The notes beneath the pieces were generated by a model. That model was not told the origin of the DNA. It saw nothing but the letters and a program-made list of their open reading frames with translations, and ran no database searches. Below, piece by piece: positions 1 through 10,700 of a DNA stretch of 41,954 bases (its first letter is position 1; every line of letters begins with the position of its first letter). The translations under genes were made by a program, and so were the position numbers. The DNA is from Bacteroidota bacterium (lineage in GTDB: Bacteria; Bacteroidota; Bacteroidia; Chitinophagales; Saprospiraceae): NCBI GenBank assembly GCA_029561355.1, contig JAKQJD010000419.1, positions 1-41,954 on the forward strand, written 5' to 3'.

Positions 1-2114
1 TAGCGGGCATTGAGGTTCAGCACGAATCCTTTGTAGCGGGTAGTGGCCGATGCGCCGATGGTATGCCGCACCTTGTAGGCCAAGGCGTCGTTGAGGCGGC
101 CGGCGGAAATATCGCGGGCATCCAGAAAAGTATACGACAGTTGCAGGCTCAGCCATTCTTTCCACTGGCGCTGGTATGAAATTTCCACTCCCTGCATCAG
201 TGCCTCCTTGAGGTTTACCACCTGGTAAAGCAAAGGTTCCAGCGCACTGGATCGTTGCTGGAAGGAAATCAGGTTGTTGTACCGGTTGTAAAAAAAGGAC
301 ACATCGAACGTGCCGCCGCCGGCAGGCGTCATCTTCGCACCGATTTCGGCAGAGAGGACCAGCCGCTCGGGACGCAATCCGGGATTGGGCAGGAAGCGCA
401 ATCCCCCACCCTGCTCAAATTTGATAAAACGCTCCGCAACAGGCGGATCACGAAATGCCTGCGCGAGCAGCATGCGAAGGGAAACATTGGGCTTGGCCCG
501 GTACAGCAGCGCTATTTTCGGACTCACATTCGACTCCTGCACCTGCCCGAAAATGCGGTAATGGTCGTAGCGCAGTCCGGCGGTGAGGGTCAGCCGGTTG
601 GTGAGCGACATCTCGTCCTGCACGTACAAACCGGTGCCGAGCGCGCGGTGTTCTCCGTAGAGAAAAGTATCGGGCATGCCCAGCACGTAGTCTGCTTTTA
701 CGTCCCATCCGGCAATGAGGTAATGTTTGTCGCCGGCAAAAAACTCTATCTGCGACACATTGCCGAGGCGCCGGGTGTATACGCTGTACGCATCGACGAT
801 TTGTTTGCCGAAATTGACGTTGGTGCTGTCGTTGCCGGGCTCCGCGTTAAAGGAAAACAGCGAGGCATTGCGGTAGTGGTACAGGCGCGTGGTGTATTTG
901 ACGCGGTCGCTGGGCGTAGCGGCATAATACAGATCGGCGTTGAATTCCCGGCGATCCTGAAAGTCGTCTTTCTTATATTCGGCAGCGCTGTACGCCTGTT
1001 TTTTGCTGAGCCAACTGGCCGGTCCGTCGCTGTACATCCGGTTGGCATTCACCGAAAACTGTATCTGGCGTTTGGCATGGAAATTCCAGCCGGCTTTTCC
1101 GAAAAAATTATACAGATCGAAACCCGTTTTATCCTTGTGGCCGTCGTCCGATTTCCAACTGCCGTCCACGAGATAGGAAAACTTGCCGATCCGGCGGCTG
1201 TTGCTGAAATCCAGCGAATGAAAATCATTGTAACGCTGGTATCCGGAAGACGAAGGCGCCTGGCCGTAAGCGCCGTAGTTCACGCTTAAACGCGTGAGCG
1301 GCTTGACATCGGGTTTGCGGGTAATCACATTTACTACACCGCCCATGGCGCCGGAGCCGTACAAAGAAGAATAAGCGCCCCGCACCACCTCGATGCGTTC
1401 GATGGAACTGACGGGCACCAGGTTCCAGAGTGCGCCGCCTGATTCCGGGCTGAGTGCCGGGCGACCGTCGATGAGCAGCAACACGCGGTTGCCGATACCG
1501 CCACCCGCTACTTCGGAAGCGCCGCGGATGGAAAACGCCTGCACATTGGCGTTGCTGGAGCGCGTGACGACCACCCCCGGCATATCATCGAAAGCCTGGT
1601 CGAACGTCGTGACCTGACGCTCCCGAAGTTGCTTTTCAGTAACGACGCCGACGCTGGCCGGCGCCAGTTTGATGGCCTGGGAGCGCATACTGGCAGTCAC
1701 CACCACTTCCCCGATAGGGAGCGATAAAGGATGTAGTTCCAGCGATACCTGATAGTCCTGGCCCGCAGTGAGTTCTATGTTTTCCAGCACCCGGTCCTCG
1801 TAGCCGAGGTAGGAAGCCAGCAGCGTGTAACGGCCTGCCGGTATATCGCCCAGGTGGAATTCGCCGTTCGAAGCGGCCATACATCCAAACGAGGTATGCA
1901 GCAGGCGCACGGATGCCCGGGGCAACAAAGCCCCGTTTTCAGCGTCGCGGATCGAGCCGTCTATGCTGCCCGGGCTTTGAACCGGCGGCGGTACGGCATT
2001 GGACATAGCTTCCTGACCCTGTGCAGCAACGCACAAAATACATACAAGCCATATCCACGCCGCATGACAGATACTGGGCGACAGGCTTCGACCGGTCGCA
2101 GGTATTAGTACCAT
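1..2114 (-). CDS. TonB-dependent outer-membrane receptor (3' end outside window)
   Basis: Outer-membrane beta-barrel receptor that would import a ligand using TonB-ExbBD energy. About 704 residues are visible and the C-terminus lies beyond the left edge. In order: a hydrophobic signal segment (WIWLVCILCVAAQG, about residues 19-32), a carboxypeptidase-regulatory-like beta-sandwich (about 49-125, with GSIRDAENGALLPRASV and LASYLGYED), a plug domain (about 150-265, ending SLYGSGAMGGVVNVITRKP), then barrel strands such as LTLTAGLRYDHYRIFG. The ATG at 2114 lies inside the last codons of the upstream lipoprotein gene, a 10-bp overlap implying translational coupling. No SusD partner is present, so the ligand could be a metal complex, vitamin or small molecule rather than a glycan. 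Family call is firm, ligand unknown. Confidence 0.93.
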   Translation of the reverse strand, partial: MVLIPATGRSLSPSICHAAWIWLVCILCVAAQGQEAMSNAVPPPVQSPGSIDGSIRDAENGALLPRASVRLLHTSFGCMAASNGEFHLGDIPAGRYTLLASYLGYEDRVLENIELTAGQDYQVSLELHPLSLPIGEVVVTASMRSQAIKLAPASVGVVTEKQLRERQVTTFDQAFDDMPGVVVTRSSNANVQAFSIRGASEVAGGGIGNRVLLLIDGRPALSPESGGALWNLVPVSSIERIEVVRGAYSSLYGSGAMGGVVNVITRKPDVKPLTRLSVNYGAYGQAPSSSGYQRYNDFHSLDFSNSRRIGKFSYLVDGSWKSDDGHKDKTGFDLYNFFGKAGWNFHAKRQIQFSVNANRMYSDGPASWLSKKQAYSAAEYKKDDFQDRREFNADLYYAATPSDRVKYTTRLYHYRNASLFSFNAEPGNDSTNVNFGKQIVDAYSVYTRRLGNVSQIEFFAGDKHYLIAGWDVKADYVLGMPDTFLYGEHRALGTGLYVQDEMSLTNRLTLTAGLRYDHYRIFGQVQESNVSPKIALLYRAKPNVSLRMLLAQAFRDPPVAERFIKFEQGGGLRFLPNPGLRPERLVLSAEIGAKMTPAGGGTFDVSFFYNRYNNLISFQQRSSALEPLLYQVVNLKEALMQGVEISYQRQWKEWLSLQLSYTFLDARDISAGRLNDALAYKVRHTIGASATTRYKGFVLNLNAR

Positions 2115-2725
2115 TGGTTGACGAAATCGAAGTCCGCTTTGAAATTAAACTCTTTTTGTTCGCCTTCCGCAATATCGAAAGTGAGGGGCGCCGGGTAGTT
2201 GAAGATTGGAATGATGTTGCCGCCCGCATTGATACGGATCACGATGCCGTGGCTCGTCTGGTCGGCATTGCCCCAGTGTACGCCCAGGGTAGCCGTTTTT
2301 CTGGATGGATCGGATACCAGGTTGTGACGGAAACCGAGCGCGAGCGCCGAGTAAGTGCCGGGCTCTACTTCAATTTCATATTCGTATTTGGTTTTACCGG
2401 GCACATACGTGAGGATGAGCGGATTTTGGGAATTATACGGCGCGCCTACGGCGTAGGTACCACCCAGTACGTTCGGGCCGAAGAAATTATCCGGCACGGC
2501 TCCCCAGCCGGCAAGCGGGTCGAGGCTGAATTTGGGGAACAAGGTCAGTTGCACTTCACCGCTGTCCTTCCAGGTAGCCCAGGTATCCGGGTTTTCGATG
2601 GTGATGGTGCCGTACACCTTGGTTGTTTTGTCTTCTTCCTTTTTACAGGCTCCGAGGGAAAGGAGAACGGCGAATAAAGCAACGCCGAGAAAATGAAATG
2701 CTTTTTTTGTGTTTACGATAGACAT
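2105..2725 (-). CDS. Lipoprotein of unknown function, coupled to the TonB receptor
   Basis: Predicted 206-residue lipoprotein. The start is the ATG at 2725 (MSIVNTKKAFHFLG), which places a hydrophobic signal directly before the lipobox LSLGAC; an in-frame start 78 nt further upstream would put about 26 poorly hydrophobic residues ahead of the signal. The mature part begins CKKEEDKTTKVYGTITIENP and is rich in beta-strand-like stretches, with several His and Trp residues (LGVHWGNADQTSHG). I do not recognise a family. It overlaps the TonB receptor gene by 10 bp, so the two probably form a unit in which the lipoprotein is a surface or periplasmic accessory for the receptor's ligand. That role is inference from position only. 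Confidence 0.75.
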   Translation of the reverse strand: MSIVNTKKAFHFLGVALFAVLLSLGACKKEEDKTTKVYGTITIENPDTWATWKDSGEVQLTLFPKFSLDPLAGWGAVPDNFFGPNVLGGTYAVGAPYNSQNPLILTYVPGKTKYEYEIEVEPGTYSALALGFRHNLVSDPSRKTATLGVHWGNADQTSHGIVIRINAGGNIIPIFNYPAPLTFDIAEGEQKEFNFKADFDFVNQWY

Positions 2726-2800
2726 GACGTGAAATGTTTTTTTGAATCCGTTAGACGTTCGGTTTTTTGCAAGAGTGGCAGGATTGTCCAAAACCCGGGG

Positions 2801-2808
2801 CAAAAGTA
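2801..2808 (-). promoter_or_regulatory. Candidate Bacteroidota -7 promoter box
   Basis: The minus strand reads TACTTTTG, matching the Bacteroidota TAnnTTTG -7 consensus, about 75 nt upstream of the lipoprotein start. No convincing -33 TTG element lies at the usual spacing, so this is a weak call. The rest of 2726-3024 holds nothing else I can support. Confidence 0.3.
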
Positions 2809-3024
2809 TCTCGGCGGGAAACGGGGATATTCACGGGAATGTCATATAAATAAAAAAGTTTCCACATTACTTTGCATCCCGTTTTGGCGCACAGCACGTG
2901 TATAATTATGATCATCCTGACAAGTAATGAAAATCATCTATGGCGATAAAAAATGCTCAGGAAAAAATGAATTTACGACACAAAAGCACCCTGTTTTTTG
3001 CTTTTTTCCTGTGTTTACGCATTC

Positions 3025-4485
3025 TTATTCTCTCCTCCCGATCACGATCCGTGGGTAGCGCGCTTCAGGCTGCAGAAAATCAAATTTCCAGCCCGGCATA
3101 TTTTCCATTTTTTTTATAAAATCCTGTGGAAAACGGGTACTGAAATAAAGTGTTTTTTCTTTATTCATCATCACCTCAATGGAATCTGCGGGCAGAAAAG
3201 CAATTCCTTTGTGCGCTAAATAAACAGGCAAATCGTGGTCTTCGCTGCGCTGCAAAATCAGGGTCGCCTGTGCGCCCGCTCGTTGTTTGAACAGATCGAA
3301 CTCTTCATTCGGTGCATAACGGTACTGGTAATAGTTATAGTTGAGATCCTGGTCGTAGCGGAAAGTGGACATCGTCGTTTCAAGATGCGACACAATTTCC
3401 TGTTTGCCATACCAATAGGAAACAACACAAACCAGTAGGCCTCCAATATGGACCCATCCTGCCCAATTGCCGCGACTTTCCCAACGGCGTACCGCAGCAG
3501 ACCAGGTGAGGGCGATAAACAGCGCAAAAACAGGGATCAATACCGTATACGTTCTCAGCGGCGGAGTATCTCCCCGTACCAGCGAGAAGGCAAATGGAAC
3601 CAGAAAAATCCCGGCCAGCAACGCCAACTGCTGTCTGAGCAAATCACCCTTTCGGGTACTACGCCAGCCGAATACAAGCAACGGCAGCAGCAGAAACCGC
3701 CAGTTCAGAAAATGTTCGAGTGTTGTTTTGAGCAGATCGAGGTGCTCTTTCCGGAATGACCTGCCCGCAGCGATGTATTCATTACCGGTCACCTGATCTA
3801 ACATAGGCAGATACAGCGCCACCGCTGCAAGAGCGCCGCCGCCCATGGCAGCAAAAGCGATCAAAACGGTTTTTTTATTGCTTTTGCCTAACAAAACAGC
3901 CAGCATGATACCGGCCGCTGCTATGACATACAAATTGGAGGGAATGGTGTACAATAAGCCAAACACAGACAGCGCCAATGCTGCGATGGAGACCCTGTCC
4001 GTTGCGCGGGCCGACAATACCCGGAAGGAGCCGTAGACCAATCCCGTGATCAGAAGCATACTCAGGGAATAACCGCGCACCTGCAAGGCAAAATTGCCGA
4101 ATGCCAGGGTAGTCAGTAAAACGACGACTGCAATAGCCCCGCCAAGCGAATGGATCGCCCGACGACCAAGATCATATACCATATATATAGTAGCGATGGC
4201 CAACAGGCCCGGCCAGATACGAATCCGCCAAGCTTCATCCAGCAATTGGCCCAGATCCGTTACACCGGTCAGGTGAATCCAGAGCCAGTGAAAAACATTG
4301 GACAGGATATGGTTATTGGGAACATGGTAGTCCCACAATACGCCCGGCAACCCTTTGAATACAAAATTTCGTAACGTATAGATTTCATCATTCCAAAGTG
4401 CATCGTTGCCATGCGTCCAGACCATATCGGCAAACAGCAGCAGGGATACACTTAAAAACAACCGCAAAAGAGATTTATTGGACAT
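3025..4485 (-). CDS. GT-C type membrane glycosyltransferase-like protein
   Basis: A 486-residue polytopic membrane protein with roughly ten hydrophobic segments and a hydrophilic C-terminal domain of about 110 residues. The first loop after TM1 holds the acidic pair D33/E34 in ALWNDEIYTLRNF, the position where GT-C enzymes (ArnT/PMT/GT39-like) carry their metal or substrate-binding Asp/Glu. A second conserved-looking segment is YHVPNNHILSNVFHWLW. Such enzymes move a sugar from a polyprenyl-phosphate donor to a lipid or protein on the outer face of the inner membrane. Donor and acceptor cannot be read from sequence. It stands alone, with about 300 bp to the lipoprotein gene downstream and 337 bp upstream. 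Confidence 0.75.
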   Translation of the reverse strand: MSNKSLLRLFLSVSLLLFADMVWTHGNDALWNDEIYTLRNFVFKGLPGVLWDYHVPNNHILSNVFHWLWIHLTGVTDLGQLLDEAWRIRIWPGLLAIATIYMVYDLGRRAIHSLGGAIAVVVLLTTLAFGNFALQVRGYSLSMLLITGLVYGSFRVLSARATDRVSIAALALSVFGLLYTIPSNLYVIAAAGIMLAVLLGKSNKKTVLIAFAAMGGGALAAVALYLPMLDQVTGNEYIAAGRSFRKEHLDLLKTTLEHFLNWRFLLLPLLVFGWRSTRKGDLLRQQLALLAGIFLVPFAFSLVRGDTPPLRTYTVLIPVFALFIALTWSAAVRRWESRGNWAGWVHIGGLLVCVVSYWYGKQEIVSHLETTMSTFRYDQDLNYNYYQYRYAPNEEFDLFKQRAGAQATLILQRSEDHDLPVYLAHKGIAFLPADSIEVMMNKEKTLYFSTRFPQDFIKKMENMPGWKFDFLQPEARYPRIVIGRRE

Positions 4486-4589
4486 GGATTTGTTTATAAC
4501 TATCGCGCTCCTTTCATTATGGGTTAAATATCTGCATTTTTTCGAACGTACCGGAGAAATGAAAAATGGACATCCTGTTATTCAACAGA

Positions 4590-4660
4590 TACCGTCCCGA
4601 TGGGCCGGAAAAATAAACCCTTATCGATCTGATGCTACAAAGATATTGCCCCGCTGGGGC
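4590..4660. repeat. REP-like palindromic intergenic repeat, partial copy
   Basis: The 337-bp gap 4486-4822 contains a GC-rich imperfect palindrome (CCGTCCCGATGGGCCGG) and, at 4635-4660, CTACAAAGATATTG followed by CCCCGCTGGGGC. The same CTACAAAGATATTG plus GC-palindrome combination forms the right arm of the repeat at 27451-27608. Downstream, 4695-4707 holds GCTGTACGTTTGC, an oligo shared with the cassette-boundary repeats at 13-17 kb. No gene is visible in the gap. Confidence 0.6.
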
Positions 4661-4822
4661 AACTGTTACAGCAGAATTGTGGGACAGGATAAGCGCTGTA
4701 CGTTTGCGTCCGGGCGCCGGTCAGGGTAGAGTGAAAACACGCAGGAGAGGCAAAAAATAATTGCGAACTTTGCATGGCCACACCGTCCATACCTGTCAAC
4801 GCCAACCATCCACAACAAATCC

Positions 4823-5635
4823 ATGCATTACGCTACACGTGTTTTTTGCCGTTTGCTTTACTTTTCCGGCGCTGCGGGCATCCTGATCCTTGCCGCTTGT
4901 GCAGGTGTCAGAAACCGCAACTCCGAACAGGACTGGATATCGCTGTTCAACGGGAAAGACCTCTCGGACTGGATCGTCAAAATACACCATCATGAGGTGG
5001 GCGACAACTACGGGAATACATTCCGGGTAAAAGACGGCATCATACAAGTACGGTATGACCAATACGATACATTCAACGACCGCTTCGGGCATCTGTATTT
5101 CCATGAGCCCTTTTCGTATTATCATTTATCGCTGGAATACCGTTTTGTGGGCCGGTGGCGTACGGATGCGCCCGGTTACACGCTCAAAAACAGCGGTGTG
5201 ATGTTCCATTCCCAGGATCCGCGCACCATGCCCCGCGAACAAGACTGGCCTATTTCGGTGGAAATGCAATTGCTGGCAGGACTGGGTGACGGCAAGCCGC
5301 GCCCTACGGGCAATATGTGCTCGCCCGGAACCGACGTAGTGTTTCAGGGAAAAATCGATTCCCGACACTGCATCGATTCCAACTCCAAAACGTACGACGG
5401 CGAACAGTGGGTGAAAGCGGAACTCATTGTTTTGGGCGACTCGCTGATTACGCATATCATCAACGGCGACACCGTACTGCAATATTCCAGACCGCAGATC
5501 GGCGGCGGCATCGTCAACGGCTTCGACCCCGCGATAAAACAGGATGGCAAACTGCTGCGTTCCGGCTACATCGCGCTGCAGAGCGAAGGGCAGGAAGTGG
5601 ATTTCAGAAATATAAAATTGCGGAAACTGAAATGA
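4823..5635 (+). CDS. DUF1080 / 3-keto-disaccharide hydrolase-like lipoprotein
   Basis: A 270-residue lipoprotein: signal (GAAGILILAAC) with the lipobox Cys at residue 26, then one DUF1080 beta-jelly-roll domain (PF06439 type). Diagnostic stretches are WISLFNGKDLSDWIVK, FRVKDGIIQVRYD, YRFVGRW, NSGVMFHSQ, PISVEMQLLAG and the C-terminal GYIALQSEGQEVDFRNIKL. Members of this family bind or hydrolyse sugars, some acting on 3-keto-glycosides; the substrate here is unknown. Its TGA overlaps the ATG of the fucosidase gene (ATGA), so the two are translationally coupled and probably act on the same fucosylated glycan. Confidence 0.88.
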   Translation: MHYATRVFCRLLYFSGAAGILILAACAGVRNRNSEQDWISLFNGKDLSDWIVKIHHHEVGDNYGNTFRVKDGIIQVRYDQYDTFNDRFGHLYFHEPFSYYHLSLEYRFVGRWRTDAPGYTLKNSGVMFHSQDPRTMPREQDWPISVEMQLLAGLGDGKPRPTGNMCSPGTDVVFQGKIDSRHCIDSNSKTYDGEQWVKAELIVLGDSLITHIINGDTVLQYSRPQIGGGIVNGFDPAIKQDGKLLRSGYIALQSEGQEVDFRNIKLRKLK

Positions 5636-7722
5636 AAAATTTCACAAATCTCCTTTCCACCCTGCTCTTGTTATCGGGCATGCAGTTCTTCGCATTCAGC
5701 CAGGTAAACGCTCCTTTGTCTTACGGCCCGGTTCCCAGCGAGCAGCAGATGCAATGGCAGCAAATGGAGTACTATGCCTTCGTGCACCTTTCGGTAAATA
5801 CGTACACGGATATGGCCTGGGGAAACGGCGATGAAGACCCTGGGATTTTTAACCCCAAAGACCTGGATTGCCGGCAATGGGCCCGAATCTGTAAAGAGGC
5901 CGGAATGAAAGGAATCATTCTCACGGCGAAACACCATAGCGGATTTTGCCTTTGGCCTTCAAAATACACGGAGTACTCTGTAAAAAATGCTCCCTGGCGG
6001 AATGGCAAGGGCGACCTGGTTCGGGAAATGGCCGACGCCTGTAAAGAATACGGTTTGAAATTCGGTGTCTATTTGTCGCCCTGGGATAGAAACCATGCGG
6101 ATTATGGGAAACCGGAATACATTTCTTACTTCCGGAATCAACTCCGTGAACTGCTCACCAATTACGGACAAGTGTTCGAGGTGTGGTTCGATGGCGCCAA
6201 TGGCGGTTCGGGATATTATGGCGGCGCAAACGAAACCCGTACGATCGATCGGGACACTTACTATGACTGGAAAAACACCTACCAGCTTGTGCGGACGCTG
6301 CAACCCGAAATTGTGATCTGGAATGACGGAGGTGACAGAGCGGACCTTCGCTGGGTGGGAACCGAATCAGGATATGTCGGAGAAACGAATTGGAGCCTGC
6401 TGAATGCAACAGGCGAAGTGCCCGAACAAATGCTTCGTTACGGATTGGAAAATGGCGACACCTGGGTACCCGGTGAAGTCAATACTTCCATCAGGCCCGA
6501 GTGGTTTTACCACAAAAAAGAAGATACCAAAGTAAAAACGCTGCCGCAGTTGATGGATATCTATTATAATTCCATCGGCCGCAACGGTACCCTGCTCCTC
6601 AATTTTCCAATCATGCCGAATGGCTTAATTCATAAGCAGGACGAAAAAGTAGTGTTGGAGTTTGCACAAGCCATAAAGAAGGCATTTGCCCTTAACCTCG
6701 CCCGCGGAGCGGTAGCGGAAGCATCCCATGTACGGGGGAACGACCCGGAATTTGGAGCCGACAAGGCGCTCGACCAAAACAACGAAACGTACTGGACAAC
6801 GGATGATGATGTAAAGACGGCGTCGTTAACGATGAATTTTACACAGCCGGTTTCATTCAACCGTTTTTTGATACAGGAATACATCCGGTTGGGGCAACGT
6901 GTAAAATCATTCCGCGTGGAAGTTTTTACGAACGGAACATGGAAGGAAATTGCCAAGGAAACAACGATCGGGTATAAACGTATTCTTCGTTTCCATACGG
7001 TACAGGCTACCAAACTTCGCCTGACGATTACGGATTCAAAAAGTTGTCCACTTATTTCCAATATCGAAATGTATGATGCCCCGCAAATCCTGGCGCCTCC
7101 TTCTATCGTTCGGGAGCAGTCCGGAGACGTTCGTATGATACCGGCCGATTTTGAATCACAACTCTATTACACACTGGATGGCAGCACCCCTACGATAAAA
7201 TCGAATCGATACACGGAGCCCATTAAAACAAACGCGGGAAAACTGGTTGTCAGGAGTGTAGCATATGATCCGGTGACCAAAAACAGCAGCACTGTTTCCG
7301 AAGAGAAATTCGACATTGCCCGCAGGCATTGGAAAATTATTGGAACAGCAGATCAGAATGCCTACCATGTTCTGGACGGAAATTCAGGTTCCCAATGGTA
7401 CCAGGATAAAAACGGAAAAATGCCTGTCGACCTGGTAATCGATTTGGGTAACGTAGAAAATGTCAGTGGTTTCAGATACCTGCCCGACCAAAACTGGTGG
7501 GCCGGCGGGATTATTACGAATTATCGTTTTTTTGTTTCGCGTGATGGTCAGGAATGGAAACTGGTTGATGAAGGTGAATTCGCAAATATCAAAAACAATC
7601 CACTGTGGCAGTCGAAGACCTTTACCACTGTAAAAGCCCGGTTTATAAAATTACAGGCATTGCGCAATACACAAAATGATCATGCGGCCGGGTATGCGGA
7701 GTTTGATATCATAACGGAGTGA
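5632..7722 (+). CDS. GH29 alpha-L-fucosidase with C-terminal carbohydrate-binding modules
   Basis: A 696-residue secreted enzyme. The start is the ATG overlapping the previous stop; the open frame continues upstream but a signal peptide begins only here (MKNFTNLLSTLLLLSG...FAFSQ). The GH29 catalytic domain covers about residues 30-345, with HLSVNTYTDMAWGNGDEDP, GIILTAKHHSGFCLWPSKYT, FGVYLSPWDRN and EVWFDGANGG; D187 in WFDG is the predicted nucleophile by family. It is followed by an F5/8-type (CBM32-like) domain at about 360-485, a chitobiase-C-like segment (LYYTLDGSTPTIKSNRYTEPI) and a second F5/8-like domain (DLVIDLGNVENVSGFRYLPDQ) to the end. Predicted to release terminal L-fucose with the coupled DUF1080 protein. 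No T9SS tail is visible. Confidence 0.95.
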   Translation: MKNFTNLLSTLLLLSGMQFFAFSQVNAPLSYGPVPSEQQMQWQQMEYYAFVHLSVNTYTDMAWGNGDEDPGIFNPKDLDCRQWARICKEAGMKGIILTAKHHSGFCLWPSKYTEYSVKNAPWRNGKGDLVREMADACKEYGLKFGVYLSPWDRNHADYGKPEYISYFRNQLRELLTNYGQVFEVWFDGANGGSGYYGGANETRTIDRDTYYDWKNTYQLVRTLQPEIVIWNDGGDRADLRWVGTESGYVGETNWSLLNATGEVPEQMLRYGLENGDTWVPGEVNTSIRPEWFYHKKEDTKVKTLPQLMDIYYNSIGRNGTLLLNFPIMPNGLIHKQDEKVVLEFAQAIKKAFALNLARGAVAEASHVRGNDPEFGADKALDQNNETYWTTDDDVKTASLTMNFTQPVSFNRFLIQEYIRLGQRVKSFRVEVFTNGTWKEIAKETTIGYKRILRFHTVQATKLRLTITDSKSCPLISNIEMYDAPQILAPPSIVREQSGDVRMIPADFESQLYYTLDGSTPTIKSNRYTEPIKTNAGKLVVRSVAYDPVTKNSSTVSEEKFDIARRHWKIIGTADQNAYHVLDGNSGSQWYQDKNGKMPVDLVIDLGNVENVSGFRYLPDQNWWAGGIITNYRFFVSRDGQEWKLVDEGEFANIKNNPLWQSKTFTTVKARFIKLQALRNTQNDHAAGYAEFDIITE

Positions 7723-7767
7723 TTTATGGAATAAAAACCAAACACGCCCGGCTATTATATAACCCAC

Positions 7768-10700
7768 TCACCGCACCACCGTCACATCCCCTTTCATCAG
7801 CACCCCCACTACCCTGCCGCAGATACCGACGTCGGCTTTCAGGTACCACACCATTACGCCCGGGTCCATTTTTTCTCCGCCCAGGATGCCGCTCCAGCCC
7901 GCTTCCGGTTTGGTTGTCATGAACAGCATATTCCCCCAGCGGTCGAAAACCGACAGTTCAAACGCCAGGATCTCCGTCTCTTTTGCAGGGTACACCCGGA
8001 ACTCGTCGTTTTTGCCATCGTCATTCGGTGAAAAGACGTTGGGCACATAGAACAGCGCGGCGGGCACGTCGTCGCCCCACTCCACCTGAATGTTTCGGTC
8101 CTGCGTGGCGCAGTTATCGGAAACCCGGACGGTAAACTCCCCGGCCTGCTCAGCATTGAACCACGGTTTGTTCCAGCCGCCGGGCCACTGCCAACTGACG
8201 GGCCCGGTATGCGACAGCACCACCGGCCGCAGCGTCACGGAAGGCTCAGTGCAGGGCAACACGTATTCCTCGGCAGCAATAACCAGCGGCGTAAAAGTTT
8301 GAATATCAACACTTTTGGAAGAAAGACAGCCGTGAACGTCTTTTACCTGCACAGTATGCGCACCTGCGAACAGGTCTTCATAAAGTTCGGCGCCGGAAAA
8401 GGCGCTGCCATCCAGCGAAGAAGTCAGGGGTGCATCGCCCGCGGAAATGTCCAGTTCGATCTGCCCTTCAGGAATGCCCGCGCAAATCGTATCGGAAGCC
8501 GATAGTTCAAAGTCGATGGCCGGGTACACCGTAACGGCAAGGTGAACGACCGAGTCGCAGCCGTTCTCCGCAGGAAAAGTATACGTGCGCATATCCCCGG
8601 GGAAAAGTGCTTCGGTGAGGTACATCAGCGAGTCACCGGGACAAAGCGTCACATCCAGGAACGTAGGCGGAGGCGTCACCAGCAGCGTAAGACTCGCTAC
8701 GATGACCGAATCGCAACCGACGGCATTCTGGTAAGCAAACGTGACCGTTTCGCCAGGCTGAATGGTCTGCCCGCCAAAGGTGACCGGTTCTCCGGTACAG
8801 GTTGTGAATTCCATTTCCTCGTATTCACTTCGCAAGACTTCCACCGTTACATGCGCCGTGGAATCGCAGCCGTTTTGCGCGGTGAATATTTGCTGAAAAG
8901 TGCCGGATGTAGTCACGGGCAATCCACCGAAAAGTAGAGCCGTATCGCCTGCGCATATCTGCACTGCTGCGAACGATTCGCTGGTTTCCGCAAGAATGAA
9001 CCGCACGGAGGACACCCCGATGCACCCCTCGGCGGTAGTGGCTACGAGGTTATAAACGATGTTGGCGGCAGGAGTAGCCGTAGGATTCGGACAATCCGCA
9101 CAACTCAAAAAATCGTGTGGTGTCCACTGATATGTAACATAGCCGGGCACGGATAACGACACGCTGTTGCCTTCGCAAAGCGTCAAATCGGGGCCAAGAT
9201 CGAGCACGGCGGTACTGTCCACCGTCACCTGGACTTCATCCGTCTGCTGGCCGCCACAGGCATCGGTCACCGTGACGCCGAAGATACCCGGACCGAAAGC
9301 CGTCAGGGTTTGTTCCGTGCTCCCATCCTGCCAGTAATACGTAGCGAAACCCGAACCGGCGTCGAGCACGGTTACCCCGTTTTGGCACATAAATACATCG
9401 GGACCAAGATCGGGCACGGGCGGCGCAATGGGCTGGTAAATGAAGTTGCCGATATTGTTCGTATAGTCGCACTCGCCGGCTTCCGCATGAAAGTTATCAA
9501 AGGAAAAAGGCAGCGGCATAGTGCCGTCGTCGTTGAGCACGACAAAAACGAGCGTGTTGGATGGTGCAGCAATGATAAAAGAAAACGTGCTGCAACTATC
9601 GCGTGGCAACGCATGTGGCAAAGGCAACGTTGCAATAAGTACGGCCGTGCTCGTGCTCGTGGGGTCGCCCAGGTAAAAACTCACGGGTGTGCCCGCCGGC
9701 AGGTCGAAAATGCCCTGGTTGCAGGCCGTCAGGTTTACTTCGATGCTGTCGCCATGACAGGCCGCATCGGCTGCCATAAACTGTGCATTGGCCATCACAG
9801 CGCAGGAATCGATACAGGCCTGAAAGCAAACGGTGGTGGACTGAATCACCGAAGTGCTGATTGGTTTATCCGAAAGGAATTGCCCCCAGTCCTGATTCAG
9901 CAGGGTAAGGTTGTGCTGACCGCTGTAAGGGTTATCGATTGAATGGGTGGTTATGTTCAGGTTTGTAAACAGGTTGCAACTGTCGAAAGCGGACACGGTA
10001 CCGTCGTCGGCAATATTTGCCAGGAAAACGTCGAACGTAGCGCCCGGCGTCGGCGCTTTCGTTTTACCGGTAAAGTAAATCTGTTCACCAGTATTCAGGA
10101 GATCGAAAGCATCCTCCGTAGAAGTATTTCCGTAGGATTTCGACCACAGGAGTTGGCCCTGTTTGTCCGTTTTAAAAATAAACACATCCTGGCTGCCGGC
10201 GGTGTAGTAGCCGAGGCAGACGTAGCCGTCAGACACACTGATAAGGCGTGTACTCACCTCGGAACTGGCGCCGGGAATATCGTAGTCCATCGCCCAGAGC
10301 AGGTTGCCGTCGTTGTCGGCTTTGAAGAGGAACAGCGAGACGTTGGTCGTGCTGATGCCGCTAAGGTCGCCGTAACCCAGCACTACGAGACCGTTGTCTG
10401 CCACGATATCCGTAGAAGAAAGGCGGGCCGTGGTAGTGTTCGTAACAGGGCGCAGGTAGAGCCTCGACCACTGTTGCGTGCCGTTCAGATCGAGTTTGGT
10501 GATGCCGGGTCGCCAGCGCGCCGTGCCCGTGGCGTCGAAATTGTAGCGGCCCGTCGTGTAGATCGCGCCGTTGTGTAGCAGTGCCTTCTGGAACGATTCG
10601 GCGTTGCCGAGGGTGAAATTGCGCTGCCAGACGTTCGCCCCGGTGTTGCGGTTCACTTCCAGCAGGAAACCGTTGCTGTTGGAGTTGCCAAGGCCGGGAT

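Noticed and set aside
255..1289. Long plus-strand open frame of 344 codons
   Set aside because: It is antisense to clear TonB receptor plug and barrel sequence, has no domain, and is explained by high-GC codon bias on the other strand. The same applies to 9310-9942, 11692-12471, 20735-21907 (minus) and 33596-34372 (minus).
1..7722. Polysaccharide utilisation locus
   Set aside because: The TonB receptor has no SusD partner, and the fucosidase operon is divergently placed, about 2.7 kb away, with a membrane glycosyltransferase gene between.
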